Source: an uncultured Verrucomicrobia subdivision 3 bacterium (GTDB lineage: Bacteria > Verrucomicrobiota > Verrucomicrobiia > Limisphaerales > UBA11358). Taken from it: a stretch of DNA of 64,000 nucleotides. The stretch lies in the NCBI GenBank assembly GCA_903865745.1, contig CAIPKV010000070.1, positions 35,898-99,897 of the forward strand, in the 5' to 3' direction. A program made the position numbers and the translations under genes. Each line of letters starts with the position of its first letter. The first letter of the stretch is position 1. Of the stretch, positions 16,236 to 25,737 are shown piece after piece. The notes under the pieces were generated by a model. That model had not been told where the DNA came from and did not search any database. It worked only from the letters and a program-made list of their open reading frames with translations.

Positions 16236-17516
16236 ATGTCCGTACCAAAAAGAACTTCACCGTGGTGCTGGGTGCCGACGCTTTACGTCGCTGAAGGACT
16301 GCCCTACGCGCTCGCATTGTCGGTGTCGGTGGTGCTTTACAAAAATCTCGGCTTGTCCAACGCCGCCATCGCGTTCTACACCGGCTGGTTGTATTTGCCG
16401 TGGGTCATCAAACCGTTGTGGAGCCCAGTCGTGGACGCGCTGCGGACACGGCGCTGGTGGATTGGCGCGATGCAGTTCTGCCTCGGCGCGGCTCTGGCTG
16501 GCATCGCACTGACAATTCCGACGACGCATTTTCTGCAGCTCACACTGATGTTTTTCTGGCTGGTGGCGTTCGCCTCGGCCACGCACGACGTGGCGGCGGA
16601 CGGCTTTTACCTGCTGGCGCTGCCGGAGCGCGACCAGTCGTTTTTTAGCGGGGTGCGGAATACTTCTTATCGCATCGCCGCCATCGTGGCGCAAGGGCAA
16701 CTGGTTGTCCTCGCCGGAATAATCCACGGACAGACCGGCAGTTTTTCAACGGCGTGGCTGGTGGTGTTCGCGCTGATGGCGGTGGTGTTCCTGGCATTTT
16801 CAATTTATCACCGCTGGATTTTGCCGCGCCCGGTGAACGACCTCGCTGACGGGCCAGAGCCGCAGAAAAGATTTACGGAAAACTTCTTTAGCACGTTCGC
16901 GACGTTTTTCCAGAAGCCGAAGATCGGCACACTGCTCGCCTTTATCCTGCTCTACCGCTTCGGCGAGGCGCAGTTGCTCAACGTCGCCAAATTCTTCCTG
17001 CTCGATCCGCGTGCCAGCGGCGGGCTGGCTTTGACGGACGACCAGTTTGGCTGGATTTACGGGCACATCGGCGTGAGCGCACTTTTAGTAGGCGGCTTGC
17101 TCGGCGGCTGGGTCGTGTCGCGGCGCGGATTGAAATTCTGGCTGTGGCCGATGCTGCTCGCAATCCACTTGCCGGACGCGGTGTTCATCTGGCTGGCGTC
17201 TGCGCAGCCGGAAAACCTTTACGCCATCGGCGCGGGTGTCGCTATTGAGCAGTTCGGCTATGGCTTTGGGTTCACTGCGTTTATGCTCTACCTGATCCGC
17301 ATCGCGCGCGGCCCGCACGCAACAGCGCACTACGCGCTATGCACCGGCTTCATGGCGCTGGGCATGATGCTACCGGGAATGTGGAGCGGCTGGCTACAGC
17401 AACAGCTCGGCTACAAGCTATTCTTCATCTGGGTTATATTGGCGACAATTCCCAGTTTTCTGGTGGCGACAAAAATTCCGCTGGAGCCGGAGTTTGGTAA
17501 ACGCCAGGCTTTTTGA
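16236..17516 (+). CDS. MFS transporter, AmpG/AT-1-like
   Basis: The 426-residue protein has about twelve hydrophobic helices and starts MSVPKRTSPWCWVPTLYVAE. The segment EGLPYALALSVSVVLYKNLG and the PLWSPVVDALRTRR loop resemble AmpG muropeptide permeases and the related acetyl-CoA (AT-1/SLC33) transporters. A start 75 bases further up lies in the divergent intergenic region and is rejected. AmpG imports anhydro-muropeptides for wall recycling; substrate here is inferred by similarity only. It is followed by the sulfatase-like gene after 54 bases. Confidence 0.8.
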   Translation: MSVPKRTSPWCWVPTLYVAEGLPYALALSVSVVLYKNLGLSNAAIAFYTGWLYLPWVIKPLWSPVVDALRTRRWWIGAMQFCLGAALAGIALTIPTTHFLQLTLMFFWLVAFASATHDVAADGFYLLALPERDQSFFSGVRNTSYRIAAIVAQGQLVVLAGIIHGQTGSFSTAWLVVFALMAVVFLAFSIYHRWILPRPVNDLADGPEPQKRFTENFFSTFATFFQKPKIGTLLAFILLYRFGEAQLLNVAKFFLLDPRASGGLALTDDQFGWIYGHIGVSALLVGGLLGGWVVSRRGLKFWLWPMLLAIHLPDAVFIWLASAQPENLYAIGAGVAIEQFGYGFGFTAFMLYLIRIARGPHATAHYALCTGFMALGMMLPGMWSGWLQQQLGYKLFFIWVILATIPSFLVATKIPLEPEFGKRQAF

Positions 17517-17570
17517 CGCAAGAAATAATTTGCTTTGAACATACCGCGCTAGAGAGAATCCAACTTCCCA

Positions 17571-18707
17571 ATGAAATATAACCGCCTGCTAATTTTGGTC
17601 GCCGCGCTACCAACCGTTTTAACCGCGCACGCCGATCTCAGTTCCATTTTCACTAACGCTGTGCCCGCCGGTTCGAACGCCCGCCGGCCCAGCATTATTT
17701 TCATCCAGTACCACGACCTCGCGCGCGGCGATTTGAGCTGCTACGGCCAGACGAATTACCAGACCCCAAACCTCGACCGGCTCGCGACGGGCGGCATCCG
17801 CTTCAGCCATTACACCGGCGGCGCGGATAGCGCGGCAACCACCGCCCAGCTGCTCGCTGGGAAAAATTCTCCTTTGGCGGCAGGCGAAGCGAACCTCGCT
17901 CAACGCCTTCGGGTCGAGGGCTACCACACCGGCCTCATCGGCGAATGGAGTCTTGCTGGGCAGCCGTGGACACAGGGGTTTGACGAGTTTGCCGGGTTTT
18001 TGGACGACACCGAAGGAATGAATTATTTCTCGGATTTCGTCTGGCGTTACGCGCCCAAGAGCATCCTCGACGGCACGAACCTGACCCTGACCGACTACAC
18101 CGGCAAGGAGCAGATTTATCCCAACCTCGGCGGCAAAAAGGGGCAGTATCTGCCGGATTTGCTCGTCAACGCGATGGACAATTTCATACGCATCAACGCC
18201 CCGGACGCCCCGCGCCATTGGCGTCCGTTTTTTCTGCTCGTGGATTTTCCCGCGCCGCGCACCGCGACTGCCGGCGCGGATGATTTTCCCGTGCCCAGCG
18301 ATGCGCCGTTCACTGACGAACCGTGGCCGCAGGCTGCGAAGAACCGCGCCGCGCTCATCACCCGCCTTGACGGCGGCATTGGCCGCCTATTCGAGCAGTT
18401 GGGCAAATCAAAAATGACTAATAACTACGTCATCTTCTTCACCAGTAGCGTCGCGCCGGAAAGATTTGCCAACCCGAACTTAAACTTCCTGCTGCCTGCC
18501 GGCGATTTCCGCGAAGCCACTAACCCCGCGCCGCTGCCGATGATTGTGAAATGGCCGGACAACATTCCCGCCGGCCGCGTCAGCGATGCACCTTGGAACG
18601 TGATTGATTTTGCGCCCACGGCTTTGGAGATTGGCTATCTAAAGCCGGTGACGAATTTCACCGGGACATCCGTGCTGCCCGAGTTATTGGGCAAAAAGAC
18701 CGAGTAG
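17571..18707 (+). CDS. Sulfatase-fold protein lacking catalytic residues
   Basis: The 378-residue protein has a signal peptide (residues 1-22) and clear sulfatase-family landmarks: SIIFIQYHDLARGDLSCYG, TPNLDRLATGGIRFSHYT, GFDEF, PMIVKWP and the final LLG. The active site is degraded. The C-x-P-S-R modification motif reads S-A-A-T-T around residue 91-95, the DD metal pair reads HD, and the DNG metal motif reads SSV. It therefore cannot form formylglycine in the usual way. It may be a pseudoenzyme or a binding protein in the periplasm. Length is short for the family (usually 450 or more). Confidence 0.8.
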   Translation: MKYNRLLILVAALPTVLTAHADLSSIFTNAVPAGSNARRPSIIFIQYHDLARGDLSCYGQTNYQTPNLDRLATGGIRFSHYTGGADSAATTAQLLAGKNSPLAAGEANLAQRLRVEGYHTGLIGEWSLAGQPWTQGFDEFAGFLDDTEGMNYFSDFVWRYAPKSILDGTNLTLTDYTGKEQIYPNLGGKKGQYLPDLLVNAMDNFIRINAPDAPRHWRPFFLLVDFPAPRTATAGADDFPVPSDAPFTDEPWPQAAKNRAALITRLDGGIGRLFEQLGKSKMTNNYVIFFTSSVAPERFANPNLNFLLPAGDFREATNPAPLPMIVKWPDNIPAGRVSDAPWNVIDFAPTALEIGYLKPVTNFTGTSVLPELLGKKTE

Positions 18708-18709
18708 CT

Positions 18710-18868
18710 CTAGTGCGCTGGCGCGCTGGCGGGCAAAGGCCCGAAGTCGCGCTGCTGTTCCACTTTTTTCGCGGCGATCGCCACCCATACCACCGCCAAC
18801 ACGATGGCGAGGAATACTGCTGCCGCGGCAAACCATGGCCATCGGTAATTTTGTCTGGGTTCGTTCAT
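18710..18868 (-). CDS. Small membrane protein, 52 aa
   Basis: The frame runs from ATG at 18868 to TAG at 18710 and encodes MNEPRQNYRWPWFAAAAVFL then AIVLAVVWVA and a charged tail IAAKKVEQQRDFGP. It has one strong transmembrane helix (about 11-34), a polar N-terminus with Arg, and a cytoplasm-like charged C-terminus. The TAG lies 3 bases past the convergent sulfatase-like stop. No family is recognised, but the shape fits a genuine single-pass small protein. A start-region purine tract is not obvious. Confidence 0.6.
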   Translation of the reverse strand: MNEPRQNYRWPWFAAAAVFLAIVLAVVWVAIAAKKVEQQRDFGPLPASAPAH

Positions 18869-18968
18869 CGCGCCGACAGTCTCGCACAAGTTCGCCTTGC
18901 CACCAAGTGACAGAATTTTTGAAAACTAGACCACGCCGGTTTTTGCGGTAGATTGCGCGCTGCGTTTC

Positions 18969-20342
18969 ATGCACGAAACCGAACTCCAGGAAGATCCCGA
19001 ACTGACGCCGACACTCCCGCCGGCCGGCCGGCAGACCTACGCCCTTTTTCGCAACGCCGAATTCACCCGTTACCTCATTGCGCGCTTTATCGCGGCGCTG
19101 GGCATGCAGATGCTGGTCACGGCAATGGACTGGGAGCTTTACAAGCGCGCACACTCCGGCCTCGCACTCGGCTTCGTCGGCCTGTCGCTGATGGTGCCAA
19201 TGATTCTCTGCACCCTGCCAGCGGGGCAGCTCGCCGACCGCCTCAATCGAAAAAAAATCATCCTCGGCTCCACCTTCCTGCTTGCCCTCGCAAGCCTCGG
19301 GTTGACGCTGGCCTCCGCGTTCATTGACCTGAAACAAAATGTCGCGACGTTCCAGTTTTTCGCTTACTCACTACTCGTCGTCATCGGTATCGCGCGAACC
19401 TTTCTCTGGCCGGCCAGCGCCGCGTTTGTGACCGCGCTCGTTTCGCGCGAGGAACTGCCGCGCGCCATCACCTTCAATAGCGGTGCGTTCCAGCTTTCAT
19501 GCGTGCTGGGCCCGTCCGTGGCGGGTGTCATCATCTGGCTCACCCATGGCGCGTGGCTGGTGTATGCCTTTAACGTCGTTGCCACGCTCACCTGCCTCGC
19601 CCTTATCACGGGCATCCGGCACGAACACAAAATTCCGCCGCGCGAGCCGGTCTCGCTCAAAAGCCTCATCACCGGCTTCCAGTTCGTCTATCAAAACAAA
19701 ATCATTCTCGGCACCATCACCCTGGATATGTTCGCCGTGCTCCTTGGCGGCGCGGTAACACTCCTGCCGATATTTGCTGTAGACATTATTCCGTTGCATG
19801 GCGGTGCGGAAGGCGTCGGGCTTGGTCTGCTGCGCGCGGCCATTCCCATTGGCGCGATTGCCTGCGTCTTTTTTCTCGCGCACCGGCCGCCGTTGCAAAA
19901 GGCCGGTCGCACCATGCTCCTGTGCGTGGCCATCTTTGGCGTCGCAACAATATTATTCGGCCTCGCCAACCGCCAGTGTCTCGGCGGATTCCTGCCGGCG
20001 GCGGACGGCGCGTGGTTCTGGGTGGCGTTCGGGCTGATGGCGCTGTGCGGCGCGGTGGACAACGTCAGCGTGGTGGTGCGCGCGACGCTGGTGCAGATTT
20101 TGACGCCGGACGAAAAGCGCGGGCGCGTCTCGGCGGTGAACAGCCTCTTCATCGGCACGTCCAACGAGTTGGGCGGCTTCGAGTCCGGCATGACCCAGCA
20201 CCTGTTCGGGCCGGTCATGGGCAACACCATGGCCACCGGCGCGATTTTGTCCGTGGTGATTGGCGGGTTCGGGACGCTGGCAGTGGTGCTGGTCGTCGCG
20301 TGGCTCTGGCCGGAAATCCGACGCTACGGCAAGCTGTCGTAA
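18969..20342 (+). CDS. MFS transporter, EntS/MFS_3-like
   Basis: The 457-residue protein has about twelve transmembrane segments and the MFS loop motif GQLADRLNRKK after helix 2. The N-terminal ALFRNAEFTRYLIARFIAAL and the pattern of the C-terminal half resemble the MFS_3 / enterobactin exporter EntS group and related multidrug exporters. No substrate can be read. It faces the convergent glycosyltransferase-STAS gene with a 35-base gap. The start ATG follows CGTTTC and lacks a strong ribosome-binding site. Confidence 0.85.
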   Translation: MHETELQEDPELTPTLPPAGRQTYALFRNAEFTRYLIARFIAALGMQMLVTAMDWELYKRAHSGLALGFVGLSLMVPMILCTLPAGQLADRLNRKKIILGSTFLLALASLGLTLASAFIDLKQNVATFQFFAYSLLVVIGIARTFLWPASAAFVTALVSREELPRAITFNSGAFQLSCVLGPSVAGVIIWLTHGAWLVYAFNVVATLTCLALITGIRHEHKIPPREPVSLKSLITGFQFVYQNKIILGTITLDMFAVLLGGAVTLLPIFAVDIIPLHGGAEGVGLGLLRAAIPIGAIACVFFLAHRPPLQKAGRTMLLCVAIFGVATILFGLANRQCLGGFLPAADGAWFWVAFGLMALCGAVDNVSVVVRATLVQILTPDEKRGRVSAVNSLFIGTSNELGGFESGMTQHLFGPVMGNTMATGAILSVVIGGFGTLAVVLVVAWLWPEIRRYGKLS

Positions 20343-20377
20343 AATCTCACAGCAAGCAGATTTACTGCGCAGATTTT

Positions 20378-21757
20378 TTACTTCGTCCCGTCCAAAAGAT
20401 ATTCGTCGAGCCGCGTGTGCTTCAGAACATTACGCACGGACGCAGTGGGATTGGCAAACTTCAAGTTGATGTTACGCCGTTGAAGATTTTTTTTGAAACG
20501 CAGCATCAGGCCGATGCCCGTGCTGTCCACAAACGTCACGCGCGCCAGATCAATCACCACCGTCATGCCCGGCTCAGTTTGGGACAACTCCGATTCCGTA
20601 TGAACGCCCAACTCCACCGCGTTCAGCGCGGTAACTTCACCAGACCAGCGGATCTGTAATTCTGACGCCTGCATACCACTGGTGACAACCGGAACGTGCG
20701 CCAGGCTTTCCATCAAGATGCGCGCACCAGCGACGCTCATCTGCATATTGAAAAACTCATCCAGCTTCATCATCCGCAGCACCGCCTCGACCGGCGGTCG
20801 CGCTGCCACGAGGAAGAAATGCTGACCCAGCTCACGCGCCCGCTTGCGTAACCGGATGAGCGCGCCAATGCCCGTACTGTCCGTGAACTTGGTGTCGCTC
20901 AAGTCAAACAACACCGGGCCGCCCTCGACGGTGCGCAGCCATTCGGGCAGAAATACCTGTGCCTCCGCCGCGCCCAACCGCTCCGGCGCACGGATAATAA
21001 AATTTCCCAAGGGATCGGGGGTAATCTCCGCCTTGGTGGTAGGCGGGGCCGATTTGGTGCCGCGCAGCCGCAGCCGTTGACGCGCGACGGCGGTGACAAA
21101 TTTCCAAAGAATTTTTGCACCACCGCGCCGAGGCGTGCCGACGCCGGTCAGAAAGTCAAACGTCGAACCCGTGCCCAGCACAAATGGCACGCCCGCTTCG
21201 CGGTAATTCATGTTGATCCACTTCTCCTGCTTCGGCGAACCGAAAGCCACCAGCAAAATATCCGGCTTCGCCTGGCGCAAGCGGTGGAGGATATCCGAAT
21301 TATCCATTTCCAAGAGCGGCTTCTCGGGCGGGATATGTACGCCTACCAACTGTAGTTGCGGATGCCGCGCCCGGATTTTCTCCGCCGCCCCTTCGCCGCC
21401 ACCAAGCAGAAACACGCGCCACTGCTTTTGTTCGGCGAGCGTGAGCAGTTGTGGAATCAGGTTGGGGACCGTGACATTTTCTGGCAAGGGGTTGCCCAGC
21501 ATCTTCGAGGCGCGCACCACCGCCTTTTCCTCGGCCAGAACCAGATGCGCGTCGAACAAAATGCGGCGCAACTCCACGTCCTCCAATGACTGCACGAGAA
21601 AATCCACTCCCACCGTCGTCACGTAGTGCGGCTGGGCGGACGCAATCATTTCGCCGGCCAACGCCAGAGTTTCAGCGAGGCTGACACCGTCGAATGGCAC
21701 GCCCAAGATAGCAATGGGTGCGCGTCCGGACTGGTCAGATGGAATAGTAGCCTGCAT
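20378..21757 (-). CDS. WecG/TagA-like glycosyltransferase fused to two STAS domains
   Basis: The 459-residue protein has an N-terminal WecG/TagA/CpsF domain (about 15-230): VTTVGVDFLVQS, RVFLLGGGEGAAEKIRARHP, LLVAFGSPKQEKWI and FVLGTGSTFDFLTG. Then two STAS domains follow (about 250-345 and 360-455), each with the DSTGIG phospho-acceptor motif (FTDSTGIGALIR; FVDSTGIGLMLR). The glycosyltransferase active site is altered: the family Asp-Gly loop reads EEKAVV and the ExVTGxDL segment reads ENVTVPNL. The fusion couples exopolysaccharide or signalling to an anti-sigma-factor-antagonist type switch. Confidence 0.88.
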   Translation of the reverse strand: MQATIPSDQSGRAPIAILGVPFDGVSLAETLALAGEMIASAQPHYVTTVGVDFLVQSLEDVELRRILFDAHLVLAEEKAVVRASKMLGNPLPENVTVPNLIPQLLTLAEQKQWRVFLLGGGEGAAEKIRARHPQLQLVGVHIPPEKPLLEMDNSDILHRLRQAKPDILLVAFGSPKQEKWINMNYREAGVPFVLGTGSTFDFLTGVGTPRRGGAKILWKFVTAVARQRLRLRGTKSAPPTTKAEITPDPLGNFIIRAPERLGAAEAQVFLPEWLRTVEGGPVLFDLSDTKFTDSTGIGALIRLRKRARELGQHFFLVAARPPVEAVLRMMKLDEFFNMQMSVAGARILMESLAHVPVVTSGMQASELQIRWSGEVTALNAVELGVHTESELSQTEPGMTVVIDLARVTFVDSTGIGLMLRFKKNLQRRNINLKFANPTASVRNVLKHTRLDEYLLDGTK

Positions 21758-21819
21758 GAAACCTGCTGATTTTTAGCACTGTGCCCGCCAAAGTCCAAGC
21801 ACGGAAAATCACCGGCGCC

Positions 21820-22209
21820 TCACGAACTCTTCGGCTCCAGGATCTTTTTCACCTCGACCAACAGCTGGTTCGGGCTGAATGGCTTGGTCATGAATAGCGC
21901 CGCCCCGGCGAGTTCCGCCTCGACCTTCGTCAGTGCGTGGCCCTTGGCCGACAGCACCACCACCGGAATATGTTTCGACAACGGATTCTCCTTCAACTGC
22001 CGGAGCGCCTCCAGTCCGTCGAGGCCGGGCATAATGACGTCGAGCACGATGAGCTGCGGCTGCGCGGTGTAGGCGGTGGCCAGTGCCTCGTGACCATCGC
22101 GGCAGGCGACGACGGCAAAGCCACCTTTTTTAAAGGTCATCTCCAACAGACGCACCATGTAAACCTCGTCGTCGGCAATGAGTACTTTCGGGGCGGCGGG
22201 CTCGTTCAT
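21820..22209 (-). CDS. Single-domain response regulator
   Basis: The 129-residue protein is only a receiver domain: acidic pair DD at 13-14, phospho-acceptor Asp57 in VLDVIMPGLDG, the Ser of VVVLSAKG and the Lys of MTKPF. There is no output domain, so it probably acts as a CheY- or Spo0F-type relay for the hybrid kinase encoded 103 bases upstream on the same strand. The glycosyltransferase-STAS gene lies downstream. Spacing and orientation make a three-gene signalling set likely. Confidence 0.9.
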   Translation of the reverse strand: MNEPAAPKVLIADDEVYMVRLLEMTFKKGGFAVVACRDGHEALATAYTAQPQLIVLDVIMPGLDGLEALRQLKENPLSKHIPVVVLSAKGHALTKVEAELAGAALFMTKPFSPNQLLVEVKKILEPKSS

Positions 22210-22312
22210 ACAAACAAGTTCCGCCCGCCTAACCGAGGCTTTGAATAATCAATGCTCACCACGGCCCGATATTATGCCGTTCAAGGCTTTTTGGAAAGCG
22301 GGCAAAATACCT

Positions 22313-25300
22313 TCAAACGACCGGAGGCGGATTCTGACTGTCGAGCCAGCGACGAATCCGGCTGCCGCCGGACTCCGCCAGTGCGGGCAGATTCGCCAGC
22401 AACAGATTGATTTTTTGAGCGTCGGCGCCATCGGCGGCATCCTCGATTGCAAGAAACGCTTCCGCGAGCGAGCGCAAGCCGAACAACGCGCACAGGCCCT
22501 TGAGCGAATGCGTGGCCCGCTCGAGTTCCGTCCATTGCTGTTCGTTGGTATAACGCTGGACCTCAGCCAGGCGCATCGGCAGCTCCTTGATAAAATCATC
22601 GGCCATCTCCACGACCCCCTCACGGTTGAGCTCGTTGCAAAGCTGGTCCAGCTTGGCGGGATCGAACGCTTCGCCGTTATCGGCGGCAGGCGGCACGGCG
22701 GCGAGCAGCGACTGGTAGAGCTGCTGGGCGGTGTAAGGTTTAGAAATATAGTCGTCCACACCGGCGGCGAGGCAGCGCTCGCGTTCGCCGACCAGCGCAT
22801 TGGCCGTAATGGCGATGATGCGGACGCGCTGCGTGACTTTATTCTCCTTCTCGATTTTGCGGATGACGCCGGTCGCTTCCAACCCATCGAGTTCCGGCAT
22901 ATTGCAGTCCATCAAGATGGCGTCAAATTTACCGGGCTGAAACTTGTCCACGGCCTCTTGCCCGTTGAACGCCCACTCGGCGCGCGCCCCAAAGTTATCC
23001 AGAATCAACTGGCACAGCTTGCGATTGAACGGATGATCCTCGGCCGCGAGAATGCGCAAATCAGAGATCGCCGTGCGCTTGGGCGTGGCGGCCGCGCGGG
23101 TAATGAACTCCGTACCATCGGCCGGCTCTACCGCCGGCTTCAGGTCTGGCTTGGCCCCGTCCACAACGGCCAGCAGCGCGTCAAACAAGGGCTGCTGCCG
23201 CACCGGCTTGAGTAGCACATTCACAAAACCTGCCGGACCGGCCGCGTCCATGCCCAGCGACCCGGCCGGGTTCGCCAGCAAGATACTCGACACAATATCC
23301 TTCTTTTCCACCAGCAACCGGCTCAGCTCCTCGCCCCCGGCGGTAAGCATCTCATCGTCACAGATCACCAGCGGAATCACCGCCGCGCCGAGATTGTTCC
23401 GCAGCAAGCGGCTCAGTTCGCCCGCCGTCGCTACCGCGCGACAGTCCACGCCCCAGCCCTGCAACTGTTCGACCAACGATTCGCGCAGGCTTGCGTCCGG
23501 CGCGGCGACGGTGGCTTGCAAAAAGACCAGACCGGGATAACTGCGCTCGGTGACCGGCTGCGGCGGCACTTCAAAGGGCACTTCAAACCAAAACGTCGAA
23601 CCCTGACCGGGCACGCTGTTCACGCCAATCTTGCCGTTGAGCAGCCCAATGATTTTGCGCGAGATGGCCAGGCCCAGGCCGGTGCCGCCGAACTTCCGCG
23701 ACGACGACGTATCGGCCTGCATGAACGGCTGGAATAATTTACTGATCTCATCCGCCGTCAAACCGATGCCCGTATCAATGACCTCAAAGCGTAAAGTATT
23801 CTTACCGGGTGATTGAAATTGCGATTGCACGCGCACCACCACTTCGCCGCGCTCGGTGAACTTGATGCCGTTGCCGACCAGATTCAGCAAAACCTGCCGG
23901 AGCCGGATCGGGTCGCCGGTGAGCCGGTGCGGAATATCGCGGCGGACGATGGCGGTCAGCGCCACTTTCTTGCCGGTGCTGCGCGCGGCGACATTTTCCA
24001 AAACCGAATCCACCACCGAGCGTACCGAGAAATCCTCACTAGACACGGTCATCTTGCCGGCCTCGATCTTGGAAAAATCCAGCACGTCGTTGATGACGCG
24101 CAGCAGGGCGTTGGCGCTCTCGACGGCGGCATCGGCGAACTCGCGCTGGCGTTTATCGAGCCGCGATTGCGCCAGCAATTCGACCATGCCGAGAATGCCG
24201 CTCAACGGTGTGCGAATCTCATGGCTCATGTTCGCCAGAAATTCGCTCTTCGACTGATTGGCGCGATTGGCTTGCGCGGCGGCATCGCGCGATTCCGTGG
24301 CGGCGGCCTGGAGCTGGAAGTTCATTTGCTCCAGCGCGTGTTTGGCGTCCTGCGCGGCCAGCTCGGCGCGTTTGCGCGGCGTGATGTTTTGCATCACGGC
24401 CTGATACTCGGTCTGGCCATCCTCGCGGACGAGGCGGCGGATGCTGCACTGATGCCATTCGTTACGACCGTTCGCCCCGGCGGCATAGCGGTCAATGTTC
24501 AAGACCGGATTTTCCTCCGGCAACGCTTCCAGACTGGCGCGCAACCGGGTCGCATCCGTCGCCTCGACCACTTGGAAAAAGTTTTCGCCGAGCAACGCCT
24601 GCGGCTCCTTCCCGTAGAAACGGCCGAACGCCGGATTCACAAACGTCAACGTCCCTTCCGGCTCGAAGCGGCAGAGCAAATCCGTCTGGTCGGTGATGAC
24701 CATGCGCAACCGCTTTTCATTTTCAACAATATCCGCCATTACCCGGCGGCGTTCCGTCATGGCAACCGCGAACAGCAGATTGGCCGTGGCCAAAATGCCG
24801 AGGTACATCTCAATCCATTGCAAACTGTCTGCCGCATCACCCACCGCGAACGGGCCGCGCTCGCACGTCAGCGCCAGAATGGCCAACATAGCCAGCAACA
24901 CATTGCCCGTGACCGCGCCGCGCACGCCCGAACGGAGCGCCAGCCAGAGCAACGCCGGATACGGCAACAGCGCGAGCGGATAATCCTGCCAGCCGGGAAT
25001 GCGCCAGAGGTCAAAGGCCAGCAACGCACTCGCGACCAAAGCCGCCGCCGCCAGCAATCCTTCAGCTGCCAAAGAAACCCAGCGCCGCGACCGGGTCGGT
25101 TTCGGCCAGATGATGATGGCCGGCGTCACGAGCAGAAAGGAGAGCGCATTCGGAATCCACCACGCGCCGACGAGCGGCAGGATTTGCTCCGACGCCGCCA
25201 GCTTGGCGCCGACCAGACCGCCCACGAGGCACGCAGCGTTCACCGTGGCGCCGAGCGCGGCCGTCACCAAGACATAGAGGGCCGCCGCGCGCGGGTGGCC

Positions 25301-25630
25301 AAGCTCGTTTTTAAAGTCCGCGAACTTCTTGAGCACGAAGGCGCAGGCCAGCGCGCCGAGGACGTTGCCGATGGCGTTGGCCAAAGCGAAGAGGCCGAGG
25401 GGCACGCGATCAATGGTGGAAAACAGCAGCGCCCCGACGACGATGCCCGGCCAATAGCGCCAGCCGAACATGAGGATGACTGCGAGCGCGATACCGGAGG
25501 CGGGCCACACTGCGATGCTGCCGGAATGAAACGTAGAAAGCCGGCCGAGCCAGCCGCCCAGCGCAAACAACGCCAGCAGGATGGCCACACGTTTGAGTGT
25601 GGTTACGGACGGTTTGCGGGGCGAAGCCAC
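22313..25630 (-). CDS. MASE1-type hybrid sensor histidine kinase
   Basis: The 1105-residue protein has an N-terminal MASE1-like integral membrane sensor of about eight helices (1-305), a PAS domain (about 310-420), a coiled linker, HisKA with FLANMSHEIRTPLSG (H about 475) and a HATPase with VLLNLVGNGIKF, DTGIGL and GGTGLGLA. Then come two receiver domains, the first degenerate (LVICDDEM) and the second complete (LAAEDHPFN ... DCNMPELDG ... ISKPY), and a C-terminal Hpt domain with THSLKGLCALFG. This is a full phosphorelay in one chain. The response regulator downstream is the likely partner. Confidence 0.92.
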   Translation of the reverse strand: MASPRKPSVTTLKRVAILLALFALGGWLGRLSTFHSGSIAVWPASGIALAVILMFGWRYWPGIVVGALLFSTIDRVPLGLFALANAIGNVLGALACAFVLKKFADFKNELGHPRAAALYVLVTAALGATVNAACLVGGLVGAKLAASEQILPLVGAWWIPNALSFLLVTPAIIIWPKPTRSRRWVSLAAEGLLAAAALVASALLAFDLWRIPGWQDYPLALLPYPALLWLALRSGVRGAVTGNVLLAMLAILALTCERGPFAVGDAADSLQWIEMYLGILATANLLFAVAMTERRRVMADIVENEKRLRMVITDQTDLLCRFEPEGTLTFVNPAFGRFYGKEPQALLGENFFQVVEATDATRLRASLEALPEENPVLNIDRYAAGANGRNEWHQCSIRRLVREDGQTEYQAVMQNITPRKRAELAAQDAKHALEQMNFQLQAAATESRDAAAQANRANQSKSEFLANMSHEIRTPLSGILGMVELLAQSRLDKRQREFADAAVESANALLRVINDVLDFSKIEAGKMTVSSEDFSVRSVVDSVLENVAARSTGKKVALTAIVRRDIPHRLTGDPIRLRQVLLNLVGNGIKFTERGEVVVRVQSQFQSPGKNTLRFEVIDTGIGLTADEISKLFQPFMQADTSSSRKFGGTGLGLAISRKIIGLLNGKIGVNSVPGQGSTFWFEVPFEVPPQPVTERSYPGLVFLQATVAAPDASLRESLVEQLQGWGVDCRAVATAGELSRLLRNNLGAAVIPLVICDDEMLTAGGEELSRLLVEKKDIVSSILLANPAGSLGMDAAGPAGFVNVLLKPVRQQPLFDALLAVVDGAKPDLKPAVEPADGTEFITRAAATPKRTAISDLRILAAEDHPFNRKLCQLILDNFGARAEWAFNGQEAVDKFQPGKFDAILMDCNMPELDGLEATGVIRKIEKENKVTQRVRIIAITANALVGERERCLAAGVDDYISKPYTAQQLYQSLLAAVPPAADNGEAFDPAKLDQLCNELNREGVVEMADDFIKELPMRLAEVQRYTNEQQWTELERATHSLKGLCALFGLRSLAEAFLAIEDAADGADAQKINLLLANLPALAESGGSRIRRWLDSQNPPPVV

Positions 25631-25737
25631 GCGGTCTTTTACCGTTTTTCGGGCAGCGCGACTAGCGGGAATTTTTAGTTGGGGGACGAATCGAATTTAT
25701 CCGTGTCCCGGTCGCAGGCAAGTTCCCCTGGCAATCA

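Noticed and set aside
23813..25678. A long plus-strand open frame across the hybrid kinase
   Set aside because: The minus strand encodes a full kinase with all motifs. The plus frame is Arg-rich and shadow-like.
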